Notes: generated by a model from the letters alone, not told the origin. DNA of 64,000 bases from Chiua virens (GCA_019787685.1 JAHNUO010000011.1:1302001-1366000); one strand, 5' to 3'; positions 34,539 through 47,442 are shown, counted from the stretch's first letter. Program-made: numbers and translations.

Positions 34539-37200
34539 CGTGTCCATAACGGATGCCTGGTTGGCCCCTCAATATTTCGTCTTCGAGAGGGGACTCTGCG
34601 TGTCCCACAACATCGGTCATGTCTGTATTGGTTACCTTTCCGGTGTCATTGTTACCAAAGATGAATTCTCGAGCAAGCGTCAGAGCCTGAACAGCGTTGT
34701 CAGGAGCGGAGAGTGCGGATAGGAACAATTCCCTCACAGAGACTGGGTTGGTGTACGGAAGAACGTGTCCAGCATTGGCAACAAGGACATACTTCCAGCC
34801 ACGTTCCTGATGGACAATACCGGCAAACTCGCCGTCGTCATTGTACCACGGCGTATCCGGTTCACGGGTGAAACCTTGGATTCCACCAAACGTTGTGTTC
34901 TAAGCGATCAAACTTAGACAGGTGAGGAATGAGCAGAATGATGCAATGTCGCACTTGAATGACAACTGCATACTCATGTGAGTCATAATCTGCTAGGAAA
35001 GGAGACAATGTACCTTGAGAACCAAAGTGTGGGTTGAGGGAATCATCATTTCCGGAATATATGACGATTGTCACGTTACGCGCCGTCGCGTTCGTTGCAA
35101 GCTCCGTCAGGAATGCCATAGGTCTGGTGATTTTCAATATACGATTATGCACGTTGGTCAAGTGATACTCACTCGACGCCTGGAGAAGAATTAAGAGGGG
35201 ACACGGATCGGAGATAAAGCTCGAGGCTTACTTGGGTCTTTGTAAAAGTTTGCTACGAACAGGTTAGGTCATTCGTCTACTGACGTCGAATGAGACAATT
35301 TCTTACTGGTTCCGTTGGTTGGCGCAAACGGCATTGTCAGAGTAAACTTAGCCCAATCCTTGCTTGTTGGCGCATGGATCGCGGCACGCGTTTGTGCATC
35401 TAGGAAACGTACAGTGAGCGTTACCACATTAACTGAAACCAACCTAGATACAGACCATTGAGAAACACGGCTCCGTCAAGGGTTTCTTCCGGATTCAACG
35501 CGTCAGGGATATTGTAGTTGTCGAACAATTTGCTCAGGACTGAAAGATAGGGTGTCAAAAACAGGAAAGCGACTCGGAAGCGGAGGGAGAGAATCCATAC
35601 TCCAAGGATCACTATAGTTGACAGCATAGTCGACCATCATGTCGTATATGTCGCACTCAGTACCAAGGGTCGATGGTATCATTTGGGCGACCGGACACAT
35701 CACGTTTCCAGTTACTGTGGGTGCGAGCTCTCTCGCCGCGTCCCAGCCGAACCGTGCTCCTCTCTTTGAGTCCTCGCGTATGATCGATCCTTCGTTTCCT
35801 GAGTAAACTGTCTCCTTTCCAGTCTCTCAAGGTATTTGCTAACAGATCCATTAAAGGCATGCGAATATATCGGAGCATTAAGAGTCGGAAAGGGTTCTGG
35901 TTGAGGATATCGGAGAGTGAGATTGTACCCGCAGAGTTCACTCCTGAGTGGATCATCAACGTTGCACTAACGTCTCAACGAGCTGCACGTACTGTCTTTT
36001 AAAGTACTCAAACACCTCCGTATCGTACCCGATGACTTGTGGGTACGTTTCGAGAACGCTGATCACAGTCGATTCCGCAAATCCCTGTATATTCGTGAAG
36101 GCGCCATTGCCAATGGCAATCCCCGCGAGGTTGACCGGGGGCCTATCCATCTGGAAGTAGGCTTTGGTGATGTAAGGCTGGAGGCATATGTCATGATAGA
36201 CTTGCATGCATGACGGGATAGCACTCACTATGAATGTTCCAGCGTAACTCTCGCCGATGATGTACAAAGGTCTTGTAGCAAGATTCGGAAATACCTTGAT
36301 GAAGTTGTCGAGGAAGCCCATCTGTCGATCCGTTAGCATGATTTTCAGCTGATAGCTTCCTGAATCTCACGAAATCGGTACCCAGTTGGTCCTCATCAAC
36401 GACTGGATCGAAGGGAGAGGTCAGAATCAGACAAGCTTAGCACATCCGAGTCGTTTGAAATCCTCACCAAGTCCATCGGCGTCGGACGTGCTGAACCCAG
36501 TTCCGCTAACACAAACATGTCATTCTACCATCACAAAGATGAGAACACAGGACATACACTGGTTGATCGATCCATATGTGATCTGCGATAGTGGTCCATG
36601 AATACTGATTTGCGACCACAGAATTGCTCTGGACCCGGATCGGTCCATTCTGAGATTCAGATATCAACACGACGGTCAGAGGAGATTTCGAAAGCAATAG
36701 GACGGACCTCGAACAAGAGTCCAAGCAAGCTGGAAGCCCCAGGGCTACGCGGAGCGATTAGCTATAGTCTGAGTCCGTATTGGCATGTGAAAACTCACCC
36801 TCCATTGAGCCAAATGCTCCAAGGTTCACCGTTGTCCGCAGTGAACGACCCGTCCGAAGATTCGGAAGCCCAGAAAAATAGGGTATCATTTGGATGACCC
36901 GCTCTCTGAACAGGAATATTACCCGCCCAGTTCCGAGAAAGCGGCCATGTCACATTTGGGAGGTACTCCGTCACCCGAAAGTCTGCGAAACGATGGTCAG
37001 GGTGGAGTGTAGTACCTGAATAGTCTTCACGTACAGTCCTGCCACTCCGGACAATAGTCGCCATCCGGCATACCTGGGTACACATGAGGCCAACTATCAT
37101 ACGTCAGATTCCCCGCCTGGTTACCCAGAGCCTGCGCGAGCGTACTCGAAACAAAAGTAATTGCTGATAACACTGGAAGGAGAACCGTGGGTGATGGCAT
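34447..37200 (-). CDS. Serine carboxypeptidase S10, copy 2 (frameshift in exon 8)
   Basis: Paralogue of the 4.9 kb gene, in opposite orientation, with the same exon plan including the 7-base and 11-base exons. It starts at 37200 with a signal peptide (MPSPTVLLPVLSAITFVSST). The triad is present: GESYAG, YSGNDDS, NAGHVLPYTNP. It ends EAWNKYFATPTPTHKN without the hydrophobic tail of copy 1. Exon 8 (35943..35601) is 343 bases where phase demands two more than a multiple of three. Reading passes through three frames: ELCGYNLTLRYPQ, then NWKRDVSGRPNDTIDPWY, then CDIYDMMVDYAVN. One extra base sits at tactGAGtgcgac (about 35653-35660). It is either a recent pseudogene or carries read errors. An upstream in-frame ATG (37269) precedes the signal peptide. 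Confidence 0.88.
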
Positions 37201-38755
37201 GGTATCCCTGACTAATAGAGTGTGTTGCCTGGTCTTTAAGAGCAATTGCACCCCGACAAACGGACCCATTGGGTTACGGAAGTCTGAAAATATAACAGGA
37301 GTATGTTTTAAAACGACGTTACGAGATCTGGATCGGCCGCAGCTCCGTTCAACGCAGAGAACGCCACGTTCAACTCTTCCAGAAGCCTATGCCGTTCGAT
37401 CGGTTATCCTGAACACGCACTAACCCAGTTGTGTTACATATGTTGAGCAGTTCAGGTACAAGATAACGGGCTTCCGTGGGGAGTGACCTGGAACTTGCGA
37501 ACGTTGAGTGTTGTAGACTCGACGGCTTTCATGGGGACAAAGGCGGAATTGTTAGAATCCAAAAGCTCAGTAGTGCGTCGATTGGTTCATGTCTATGCAT
37601 CGATGAAGGGGGACACGTCTCTCGCAGTAAATAACAAGTATCGTTCCGCGGACATGTCCCAATCGGCTCTTCGACAGTCAACGGTAACATAATCCCCTAG
37701 GCTCTTAGTACGTGACAGCCAGATATTGACTTACTGATGGGTCGCTTGGATGGTCCGAAGCAACCAGGCTTTTGGCTTTTGTATACACGTCAATAAACGT
37801 CAACGGACGCAGAGTCACCTTCGAACATGGCAAAACTATAACAACGATAGCGGCGAACGTGCGTGGGCAAGTTCTCGCAAAATCTTGCTTGTGTCAGGAC
37901 TTATTGAAGAGTACGACAGGATGGCTGCGTTAGCTGGAGTGATGACCCGCGTCGAATGTGTCAGCGGCGTTGATTTCCCTCTTCGCCCCTTGCCGTGCCT
38001 GAAGTTCAAACACAACACGCTCGTTTCGAATTCAGCCGAGTGGACGTGCCAGTGTGTTGCTGCGTCGTTTATAGCGCGCGTTTCCCCGATCCTCGGGGAG
38101 TATCTGATGCACCATAGCAACGATTCAAGCATCATCACGGCTTCATTCTTTATCTCGCTCGAGTTTTCTCATGTGCTTGTCACGTTCTTGAATCTTGATC
38201 TAAAGCATACCCCGCTCACATGAACGACGACGCAGCAGGGGGGAAGAGCGACATAATAAGACGAACGATGGACACGACTCGTTGCCAGTGCGAGGGGAAT
38301 GGTAACACTGAATGCCACCATCCTGTTGACTCTGAGTACACTAAGGTAACACAGATACATTTGTAAACATGAATCATCTTTGGGATCGACGGCACTCTAC
38401 TTATCTCGAAAGCAAAGATATAAAAAACACCTTTGCCTTTACGATCGTCGACATTGTTAGCGTATTCCGGATCAGGTGACTGTTCCTTCCTCAATCCCAA
38501 CAGCGTCGCACGTAGGATCTTCTAGTCCCTAGTTCTCGCTTGACCGCGACGGCAAGCTCCTGCATCCGGCTGCGGTTGGGCCATGAGCATCGAAGTCAAC
38601 TAATCACTGGTATTAAGCCTTTTCAGGATATGGGCGACCATTTTCTCCAACGTGCAAAAGAAAACGATATTTGTAAAGTCGAGTCACTGAAGACATGGAC
38701 AGTCAGTCGCCGATTGAAGTTCAAATTCAGATGCTAGTACTGAAGTACTTACGTA
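37201..38755. other. Region without a confident gene
   Basis: 1.55 kb upstream of carboxypeptidase copy 2. Open frames exist on both strands at 37.75-38.22 kb (157 aa plus, 100 aa minus), but neither shows a recognisable motif. Confidence 0.4.
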
Positions 38756-38769
38756 CAGTATTATCTCTA

Positions 38770-39310
38770 TTTGGTACCTATGTCTAGAAGACTTTCCCAT
38801 GTCCGAGAGTAGTCTATTCTATGTTCTGTACATGTTCTGACCATCAGATCTGTGTGTTATTGATGTGTTTTATCAATTTCTCATACATTTCTGTGTCATT
38901 TCTATTCCCCTGACCCTATTCCTTGGGATATCCTTTCATGAACTTGGAGCCATGATCTAGTATACACTTAGTTACCCTGGTGCTTGACCAAGTAGTTTAA
39001 CCACTTTGAGATACATAGAGGCTAGTGGCCATATTCTCTATCATATGTCAGGGGTTCCTGGCCATTTAAGCTGCTAGGGTACTACAGATACACACATTTG
39101 ATGTATCCTTACCAATTTACAATAAACATAAGCCATGTTTTTTGCAATTCAGGTAGAAGGCTAGATACATCTACCATAGCTTCCATGTGTTCCAAAGTTT
39201 TATGACATTGTTGTTACTCATACATAGAACTTTGGAAACTAATTTTACAAAGGAGTATATGGTACAATAGAATTACTTTACAAACTCAGAAGTGTGGGAA
39301 CCACTATTAG
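38770..39310. repeat. Diverged fragment of the AT-rich repeat
   Basis: Matches the inner right arm of the inverted repeat (29363-29634) in the same orientation. Shared words include tgttctgtacatgttctgac, gtgtgttattgatgtgtttt and cagaagtgtggga near the end. Extra sequence is inserted at about 39000-39270. Composition is AT-rich, unlike the flanks. Confidence 0.75.
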
Positions 39311-41044
39311 ATGAGACGTAGATGAATTGAGACAAGTCGCGGCATCAGTTGAAGAATCCGAACGGACGCACTCTATTTCACTGAGCACGTGGGCAACCAT
39401 GGCGGTGAGTATATGCACACAGCAGTATCCAACAACGTTGTCCTTGTGACGAGTAGGAACTGGACGCGAGGGTGCGCCATGATTTGAGGCGCTGAGGTGA
39501 ATTAGCTTCAGCTGGTTAACGTGGTTTGTCATTACTATGTAGCCAATTCGGCCTGGGCGTGGTTCATCCCCCTGCACGACTGGCACGACGTCTATTAGTG
39601 TCGTCGTGAACCAGAAGCGGTACCAGGACCAATGGAAGGAAACCCCGGGTCCATCGACACTTTGCAAACGCTATAGGGCGCTATTAGCACTGGCACCGAG
39701 TCTAGTTCAGCTAATTGGTACTGGGACGCTGGTAGCAAAACATACCGAGGGTGATCCGCGACGTGAGGCGGATCTAGTGGTCCGATCCGCAGCGGATCTC
39801 AGCTATTCGGCGGCCAGGTTTGCGAGAGAAGGATTTCGGATCGTCGGGGATGCAGGAGGTACAGTGTATCCGGAAATGACGTCTGCCTTGACGGCCGCCG
39901 CGTCTATTTGCGCACCCATTCGTGGGGACTGCTTCAAGGCAATCGCTGCTGCGTGGCACACACGACAATTTACGTTGAGTTACACGAGGTGAGTGGATGG
40001 ATGGAATAGACTCACGGAGTGTCCACTCAAACGAGAAGCTCCAACGTCCGTGAACCGAAAAGGAGACACCCGCCAGATTTCAGATGGTCGTGTTGAGCGC
40101 ATATGCCACACGTATCGACTGTACGAGCGCGCGTTTGCATGTATTCGCCCAGGTACGTGTGGTCTAGATGTAGAACCATGCAACGACTCGGAGGACCAGA
40201 AGGTAAACGACGGCGAAGGAGAAGACAGGTTGTCGATGATGGAGCAGGCAAATGCGCGCCGAGTGGTACATCGCGAGTATCTCGTGAGTATCTCGTGAAT
40301 AATTCGGAGACGGAGGAGATTGATGGGTATGTGGTGAGGTTGCGAAAAGGATCGCTTGGGTTGTCGAGGGTGTCTAGGGTTCCGCACGGGGACGGGTAAC
40401 ACCGCGGTTATTCGTCAACGGGTATTGCGGGTACGGATGCGGTGTCGAGGAGCCATACCCGCGTGTACGCCGTACTCGTATACCGCGGGTAAACAGTGTT
40501 CTGCGGGTAAGGCTTGGTCCTCGGGATTAGTCGAGAATGTCGAGATCCGACTCGGAGATCTTACTCGATTAGCAACCCAGACTTCGAACGGAGCGTACTA
40601 GATGTCCTAGGCAGTCTTTAGAGATAAACTTTTGATTGATTACAGCAATGTATCGGGAAACCTATCAGTCTAATCTCCATGGAGCGGTCCGAAAAGATGG
40701 AGTTACTTCGATAGGTAACGGCGGTGCACAGGCTCGGTGATTGCGTGAATCGTGATGCCTCCAGGCAGCCTCCTCGAAAGCTTAAACTGCTCACATCCTG
40801 GGTGTCCGATGGTTTGAGAAATTACCTAGTATCATTGAACATGGACGGGCAACTGTCTCGATGATGAGACGGAGAAACCCAAAAGTCTGCCAAGATCAGT
40901 ACAATCACGTTTGAATTTGAGGACACCACTGGCATATGATCATAGTAGAAGTTGAAATGCATGCCCGTAAGGACCGTGGGAATTCAAGGTTACGCGTCCA
41001 AGGCTTGCGTCACGCAAGCACATACCTTGCTCTCTACCGCCACA
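39311..41044. other. Region with coding-like but unassigned frames
   Basis: Plus-strand frames at 39606-39992 (ends with a GTGAGT-like border) and at about 40020-40399 have codon-like composition but no recognised family. An 11-base tandem duplication at 40275-40296 puts the second one out of frame; without it the frame would read on to a stop at 40397-40399. Confidence 0.3.
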
Positions 41045-42495
41045 ATGCCCATTCCTATACGTCCCCACAAGCCGTCCGTTGGCATCCAGTCCTATTACCA
41101 AGCCAAAATTGAGTCTTCTGAACTCTTGATTAACCAAAAGACCCAGAATTTGCGCCGTTTGGAGGCACAGCGGAACGCACTCAACGCCCGAGGTAACGTA
41201 CGACGCCTTGCCTTTGCGCGAAGGATTGACAAATGGGATGGTAGTGAGGTTACTTCGGGAGGAGCTGCAGCTCCTCCACGAGCCCGCGAGTTATGTCGGG
41301 GAAGTCGTCAAGGTGATGGGCAAGAAAAAGGTGTTAGTAAAGGTGCAGCCTGAGGGAAAGTACAGTGGGTGTGGACCGGTATCGTTACTCTGTGATCGCT
41401 TACGCCCTCGACTCAGTCGTCGACTTTGATTCTGAGATTGACCTCACTGCACTCACGCCCTCACAGCGGGTCGCGCTCCGATCAGACACTTATACGATTC
41501 ACAAGATATTACCAAACAAGGTGGACCCGCTGGTGTCGCTCATGATGGTAGAAAAGGTGCCGGATAGTACGTACGAGATGGTGGGCGGGTTAGACAAGCA
41601 GATCAAGGAAATCAAGGAAGTCATCGAGTTGCCTGTGAAGCATCCCGAGTTGTTCGAGGCACTTGGTATCGCGCAGCCCAAGGGGGTGCTCTTGTACGGA
41701 CCACCTGGTACGGGAAAGACGTTGCTGGCGCGTGCAGTGGCGCATCACACGGACTGCAAGTTCATTCGGGTGTCTGGATCGGAGTTGGTGCAAAAGTATA
41801 TTGGAGAGGGCAGTCGGATGGTGCGGGAGTTGTTTGTGATGGCTCGCGAACACGCGCCGAGTATTATTTTCATGGACGAGATCGACTCGATTGGAAGTTC
41901 ACGAGGGGAGAGTGGTTCTGGCGGTGGGAGATTCGGAGGTGCAGCGGACGATGTTGGAGTTGCTGAACCAACTGGATGGGTTCGAGGCGACGAAGAACAT
42001 CAAGGTGATCATGGCGACGAATCGGATAGGTGAGTAAGCCGAGGTGAAATGATTAGCTTGACTCATCGTTTGCAGATATACTGGACTCCGCGTTATTACG
42101 ACCGGGACGGATTGACCGCAAGATTGAATTCCCGCCGCCGGGACCCGAGGCACGTGTGAGTATACTGCGGATTCATTCGCGAAAGGTGAGTGACTCGTAC
42201 GAGAGTCGTGTCTGCTTCTGATTGGATACAGATGTCGCTTCAGCGGGGGATTGATTTGAAAGCACTGGCTGAAAAGATGGGGCAGTGCTCTGGTGCCGAG
42301 GTGCGGGGTATTTGCACCGAAGCGGGTGAGTGACTCAGCGTGCCTTTGTGATACTACTCTGAGTTGAATGCAGGGATGTACGCGCTACGAGAGCGACGAC
42401 AACACGTGACGCAAGAAGACTTTGAATTTGCGATTGCCAAGGTATTGAAGAAACATCAAGAAGGAAATACAAGCGTAAACAAACTGTTCTCTTGA
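41045..42495 (+). CDS. RPT6: 26S proteasome regulatory ATPase Rpt6 (frame broken by one extra base)
   Basis: AAA+ ATPase of the proteasome base ring that unfolds substrates. Exons 41045-41192, 41245-41364, 41417-42029, 42076-42185, 42232-42325 and 42374-42495. It starts [19 protein letters not shown], then a coiled coil ([17 protein letters not shown]) and the OB domain. Walker A is GPPGTGKT, Walker B IIFMDEID, the pore loop KYIGEG, the arginine finger region [16 protein letters not shown]. The C-terminus ends in NKLFS. Total is 1207 bases, one more than 402 codons. The frame switches from [10 protein letters not shown] to [19 protein letters not shown] at a GGG run (41936-41938) that should be GG. 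As this gene is essential, an assembly error is by far the best explanation. Confidence 0.96.
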
Positions 42496-42601
42496 TGACA
42501 TAATCGGAATGAGATGACGCGTACGATTACATAATCAGGGAATAACCGAAAGTAGTTTACAAATGCACCGTTGGAATTTGACTTGACTTCACACTTTCAC
42601 G

Positions 42602-44313
42602 ATGCTCGAACCATACAGAATCGACGACTTTTTCAATCTCGACGCGGCACCGTCAACGACAAACGACGACGGCATCTTTTCTCTCTTTCTCGACGACGAC
42701 TTCTCGAAGCTTTCTCAATCTTACGACTTTCCAATATCTACTTCACCCGATGCCTCCTCTTCCACAGCTTCTCACTCTCCCGCCCCCATGTTCGCCATCG
42801 ATCCTCAGCTCGTCGGCACACCCGCTACATCAAAGGCACTGTCCGACTTTGACGAGGAGGAGCCCGAGTCCGACGACGACGATCCTCTACCCGCAGCACT
42901 CGCCACAAAGCCAAAGCAGTCCCGTAAAGGCACAGTCATGTCTGGTGGCATAAAGAAGGCACCCGTCCCTGACAAGGAGAACAAGCCAAAGGACGTCTCG
43001 CCCCTCAAGATCCTCGAACCAGAGGACTGGCGTCCAAGCCCAGACGAGTACAAGAAAATGTCCAGCAAGGAGAAGCGCCAGCTCCGTAACAAGATCAGCG
43101 CCCGCAATTTTCGGGTCCGTCGTAAAGGTGCGCCTTTTTCTCTCTCATGCCCACCGTTCCTTCTCACCCCTCGTGCTTAGAATATATTTCCACCCTCGAA
43201 GGCGATATTGCTGAACGCGATCGTCTTATCGATGCCATCCGGTCCGAACTTGGCTCTTCCAAGTCGGAGAATATCGCTCTCCGCCAGGAAATCACCGCCC
43301 TCAAAAAATGTCTTCTCGAGGGGCGTGCCCTCCCTGATCTCCCTCCTCCAGCCGATCTCCCTCCTGTTCCTGCTTCTCCTCCCCCAACCCCCCCTGTAGC
43401 TGCTGCTTCTTCCCCCGTCGTCACCCCAAACACACAGAAGGACCTTCCCACCTCTCCCAGGCTCAGCAACCGTGCCTTTTGGGGCGGCCTCGGTGGCATG
43501 GGTGTTACCCCTGTACATACCACATTCGTCCCCCCTATCGCCGTACTCGCCACCAAACCCTCCACGCCCTTTTCCTCTGGCAGCCCCATCCTCAAACCTT
43601 CCATATTTTACGAGGAGACTGTCCGCTCACGTGTTCTCCAGGAGAACCTCAATCCCGGTCTCAATCCCTCCTCCTTCCGTGGTCTTGTCGAGAAGAACGG
43701 CGCTGCCAACATCAACCCTGCCCTCAACAACCTCAACCCTTCACTGGGCCATGGCATTGGCGCATTCGACACCTTTGCCGATGTCAATCCATTCACCTTC
43801 AAGACGCTGGATGCCTATCGCATGCAGCTCTGGGGAAAGATGGCCGCCCAACAACACGCCCATCAACCGCAGCCACAAGCGCAGCCACTCACACAGCCCC
43901 TTGGGTTGGCAAGCAATCTCAAGCCGCACTTTTTCAACTCTACTCCCACAGCCAACCCTGCTTACTCAACACCGCCAAGTCTTCCATCGAAAGAACACGC
44001 CGCCGCTGCGGCGATCGCCAGCCAGACGCTCCTCAGCAAGCTCGGCAGCGCATTCTGGGAAGCGTTCTCTGGCTCTCCTACTTCTGCATCCAAGAATTGG
44101 GATGCAGAAAAGGTGCGCAAAGTGCTCGACGGCCGCGCCGTCGTCAAAGTTGTCGATGTCGACGCGCCCGCTCCTGCGCGCGCGCCTTCGTCAGTATCAT
44201 CGATGTCCTCGTATACAGCTTCGTCCGCGAAGACGGACAAGCCCTCGTGCAAGGACTGCTTAACAGACCTTTTGGAGGAGTCAATGCGCAGTCTAACATT
44301 GAACAAGAAATAG
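42602..44313 (+). CDS. bZIP transcription factor
   Basis: Exons 42602-43127 and 43181-44313 total 1659 bases (552 aa). The basic region KRQLRNKISARNFRVRRK (residues about 158-175) holds the N-x7-R signature and is cut by the intron right before the zipper (EYISTLEGDIAERDRLIDAI, then LGSSKSENIALRQEITALKK). The N-terminus is acidic (DEEEPESDDDD) and may activate transcription. A long Pro/Ala/Gln-rich C-terminal half ends in a short conserved-looking helix (CKDCLTDLLEESMRSLTL). The two preceding lines of similar basidiomycete factors share RPSPDEYKKMSSKEKRQLR. Target genes cannot be inferred. It lies 106 bases after RPT6, on the same strand. Confidence 0.92.
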
Positions 44314-44713
44314 AGGCGGAAATATGTCTTGGTTCTCTTTTCGTGCTCACGTTCTGTGATACTGTTACCCATTTAGTTTTTTTCTCTCCCTTTAATTGGT
44401 ATTTTCCCATCTCCCCACTCGTTTGTTTGCGCCCTGGCCATCTCCCGCAGACTAAATTTTGCATTCCTAGTTTCCGAAGTTCGAACGCGCCACGAGACGG
44501 CGCCTGGTAGTGTACACGTTGAGGTTGTCCTTACTTACCCCTGTTGTCCCCATATACACTAGTTCACGGTATCCTCTGGAGTCGTACATAGCGTGTTGAA
44601 ATGAATAAGATAGTGAACGGAATCTCACGGATAATCGTTGTTTGGCAACAGCCTTGGAAACAAACACCGCCAAAAAATACACTACGGATTCAATCTTGCT
44701 CGCGCCGACAACA
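44314..44713. other. Intergenic
   Basis: 3' flank of the bZIP gene and promoter of the exomer gene; nothing else seen. Confidence 0.4.
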
Positions 44714-47442
44714 ATGGCAGATGCGTCCTTCAAGGACGTTCCAGAGCTTGTTTGAAGTGAGACGCCAACCTCGAGTATCGCACGGTGCTCATTGGTTTTC
44801 AGGTCGAAATTGGCGAAGCACTGACAGCGCGCACCGAGAGTCTAGGTACATCCTCTCTTCTCGGCCTTGGTGTACCACTCATCTCTCGTATCGGAGCAGC
44901 GACCTTTCGTGAACTTGGCCCGCCAGATCTGTGCCACGTCGTCAAGAGCACGGGTCGGACTGGACAGCGAGATGTGAGTACGTGTAACCTTCCAATGACA
45001 CAATCCTCACGCCGTCCTCAGCTTGGCTCCTTCCACCTCGTCTCTGGCGTCGACGCAAGCTCCTCCGCCTCGCTCGCTGCCTACATCAACTCGCTCACGT
45101 ACGCCATCGAGGACAACTCGGCCTGGTTCTCCAAAGGCACCGCCTGGAAAGTCCGAAACGGGTGCTACTGCTGCTTTAATGCGTTCTCGCGCGTCGACGT
45201 GCGTGTGGACGTGAAAATTCCAGGTGGGGTGCATGCCTACGTGGTCGATCTGCGCGGGGATCGGTGGGTGTTTATCTCCGAGGTGTACGCGTATGCTGAC
45301 CCCCCGCGAGACACGAAGCGACGCTTGAAATGTGGCAGGAAGCGTACGTATCTGCAATCTTGCGCGCGATTCTGTATTCGGACGATCCGACATATTGGTT
45401 GGATGCGTATCGCAAGTTGGATCCAATCACGACGGGCGAGGGGGAGGTGCGGTTTTTACAGGCGGTCGAGGCGTTGTTCATGAAGGGTGTGTCTTTCGCT
45501 TTGACTCCCTCTAAAGGATGCTTACCGACGCCCGCGCATATAGGCTGGCAAGTCGGTTCGGATCCCGAGATCCAGGTGGCCACCGTCGTGTCGAACCACC
45601 TGACGGCCGGCGTGATGAAGTATTTTGGTGCGAGCGGGCGATATCAGCCCGCGGCGAACTTGTTTGAAAAGTTGGCGGTCAAGGAACCCGAGGTGGCGTC
45701 CTTGTTGGCCAAGAGTTATATCGGGATGAGTGCGTCTCGCTCTGTACGTGTGTGTGCATGCATCTTATCGCCCGCGTGTAGACGAAGAAGTCAAGGCGGT
45801 TCAGATCATGTCGGCGGCGATGAAACACACACCTCATTCGTACACGCTCTTGCACGTCCAGAGCGATTTCCTGCGGTCGAAAGGGAAAGGGAGTTTGGCA
45901 GTCAAATTGGCCAGGCAAGCGGTCAACTGTGCGCCGAGCGAGTTTGTGACGTGGGAGAAGCTGACCGAGTTGTATATCGATACCAAGGATTACGAGTCGG
46001 TGCGTGATCGTTTGCTCACTGACTCGTCCGTGCCTTGACGCGTGTGCGCTGCCAGGCGTTGCTCACGCTGAATTCGTGTCCCATGTTTACGTACAATGGC
46101 AAGGACGTACATCGGCCGATTCAGACGTCACGCGTGCACCTTCCGTTTAAACGTCAGATTGGGGAGATTTTGCCAGAAAAACAAAAGACGGAGGATGATG
46201 AGGTGCGTGTTGTGAAGCGGCCACCCATGTCTATCTGATCCTCTCTGTAGGCCGACCCTGCCCTCCTCCGCCTCCCAGCGCCGGGCCTCCGAGGCACCTG
46301 GGCGCGCGCGTACTCGCTTCTCACACGTCTCGTCTCTGAGATTGGTTGGGACGAGCTATTGAAGACCCGGAGTGCTGTGTTCGTCATGGAGGAAGAATAC
46401 CGCATGCAAAAATCGCATGCAGACCTGCAGAGCGCAACTGGGAGCACGTACGGGTTGAACTCCAAATCCCAGGATGAGGACGTCGTCATCCACGAAGACG
46501 GGATGGTGGTGCGAAACGGCGCGGGATTGCACGTGAGTGGGGCCGGATCGGCCGACGACGACGCGTCGACGCGGGCGTTGCATAGTCCGCAAGAGTCGGC
46601 GGCATCGGAGCAGTTGGGCGTGTCGGGTAGTATCCCGATCATCCGGGTGTCGACCGAGTCGGAGATCGAGCGGGAGTTGGCGGCGGCGGCGGCGAATGGG
46701 GAGGCGGAAGAGGAGCAAAACGGACTGGGGTGACGAGTCCGCCGTTGGAGAAACCTGGGATGGCAGCGGCGGCTGTGGTGGATCAGGAGACGTCCGAGTC
46801 CCAGCGGTCCGGTCAGGACTCGTTTTCGTTTACGAACAAGCGATTGTGTGAGCGATGGTTGGACAACTTGTTCATGGTTCTCTATGAGGTACGTCCGGTC
46901 GTGTGTTTCGTTGCACGTGTGTACAGATGAGCTATCCAGGACCTGCGCGTGTGGACCATCTTTCGCGCGGAAGTGGCGCATTTCAAAACCCAGCACGTCG
47001 CTTACCGCAAGACGGGTATGGAATGGGAGATCTTGGGCGATTTGGGTCTTCGGCTACATCACAAGGAAGAAGCAAAGGAAGCGTACCAACGGTGTCTCGA
47101 GACGGCGCGCTACTCGCAAAAACCATGGGCCAAGCTGCTCGAGACGTATGCCGAGGAGGGGGACATTACTCGGACGATCCAGACGGCGATCCGTGTCGCT
47201 GCGTATCAATACGCGGATTACACCGAGATGACGGTGAGTGGGCGTGTGATGGGATGGACCATGCACTGACGCGTGCGTAGTACCCGACGTTGATCGCGCG
47301 GTCGTTTTTCAAGTTGGGTCAGATCCACGGGCATGCCAAGATTGCGTTTACCTTGCTGAGCATGGGGCTTCCGGATGGGATACTCAAGATCATGGATGGG
47401 TATTTGCAAGTATGGGAAGACGTTCAAGGTGGAGGGGTTTGA
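44714..47442 (+). CDS. Exomer ChAP family protein (Bud7/Bch1-like; one base missing)
   Basis: ChAPs bind Chs5 and Arf1 at the trans-Golgi network and sort cargo such as chitin synthase to the plasma membrane. Eleven exons: 44714-44749, 44803-44845, 44900-44973, 45022-45263, 45311-45486, 45544-45729, 45782-45999, 46056-46202, 46251-46888, 46940-47233, 47281-47442. Family landmarks are GPPDLCHVVKSTGRTGQRD, LVSGVDASSSASLAAYINSL, SAWFSKGTAWKVRNGCYCCF, SNHLTAGVMKYF and NCAPSEFVTWEKLTELYI, plus tetratricopeptide-like repeats near the C-terminus (KEEAKEAYQRCLETARYSQK). Exon 9 is 638 bases instead of a multiple of three. The frame changes at ctggggtgac (46725-46734), where one more G would keep it open through VTSPPLEKPG. 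About 738 aa in all. Confidence 0.93.

Noticed and set aside
39606..39992. 128-residue frame, considered as part of a DIS3/Rrp44 exonuclease
   Set aside because: Only a vague resemblance in the downstream segment (GYVVRLRKG); no catalytic RNB motifs found.
42571..42852. Arg-rich frames overlapping the bZIP gene
   Set aside because: Shadow frames of a GC-rich coding exon.
45007..45426. Long minus-strand frame over the exomer gene
   Set aside because: Mirror of the conserved ChAP exons; no independent motif.
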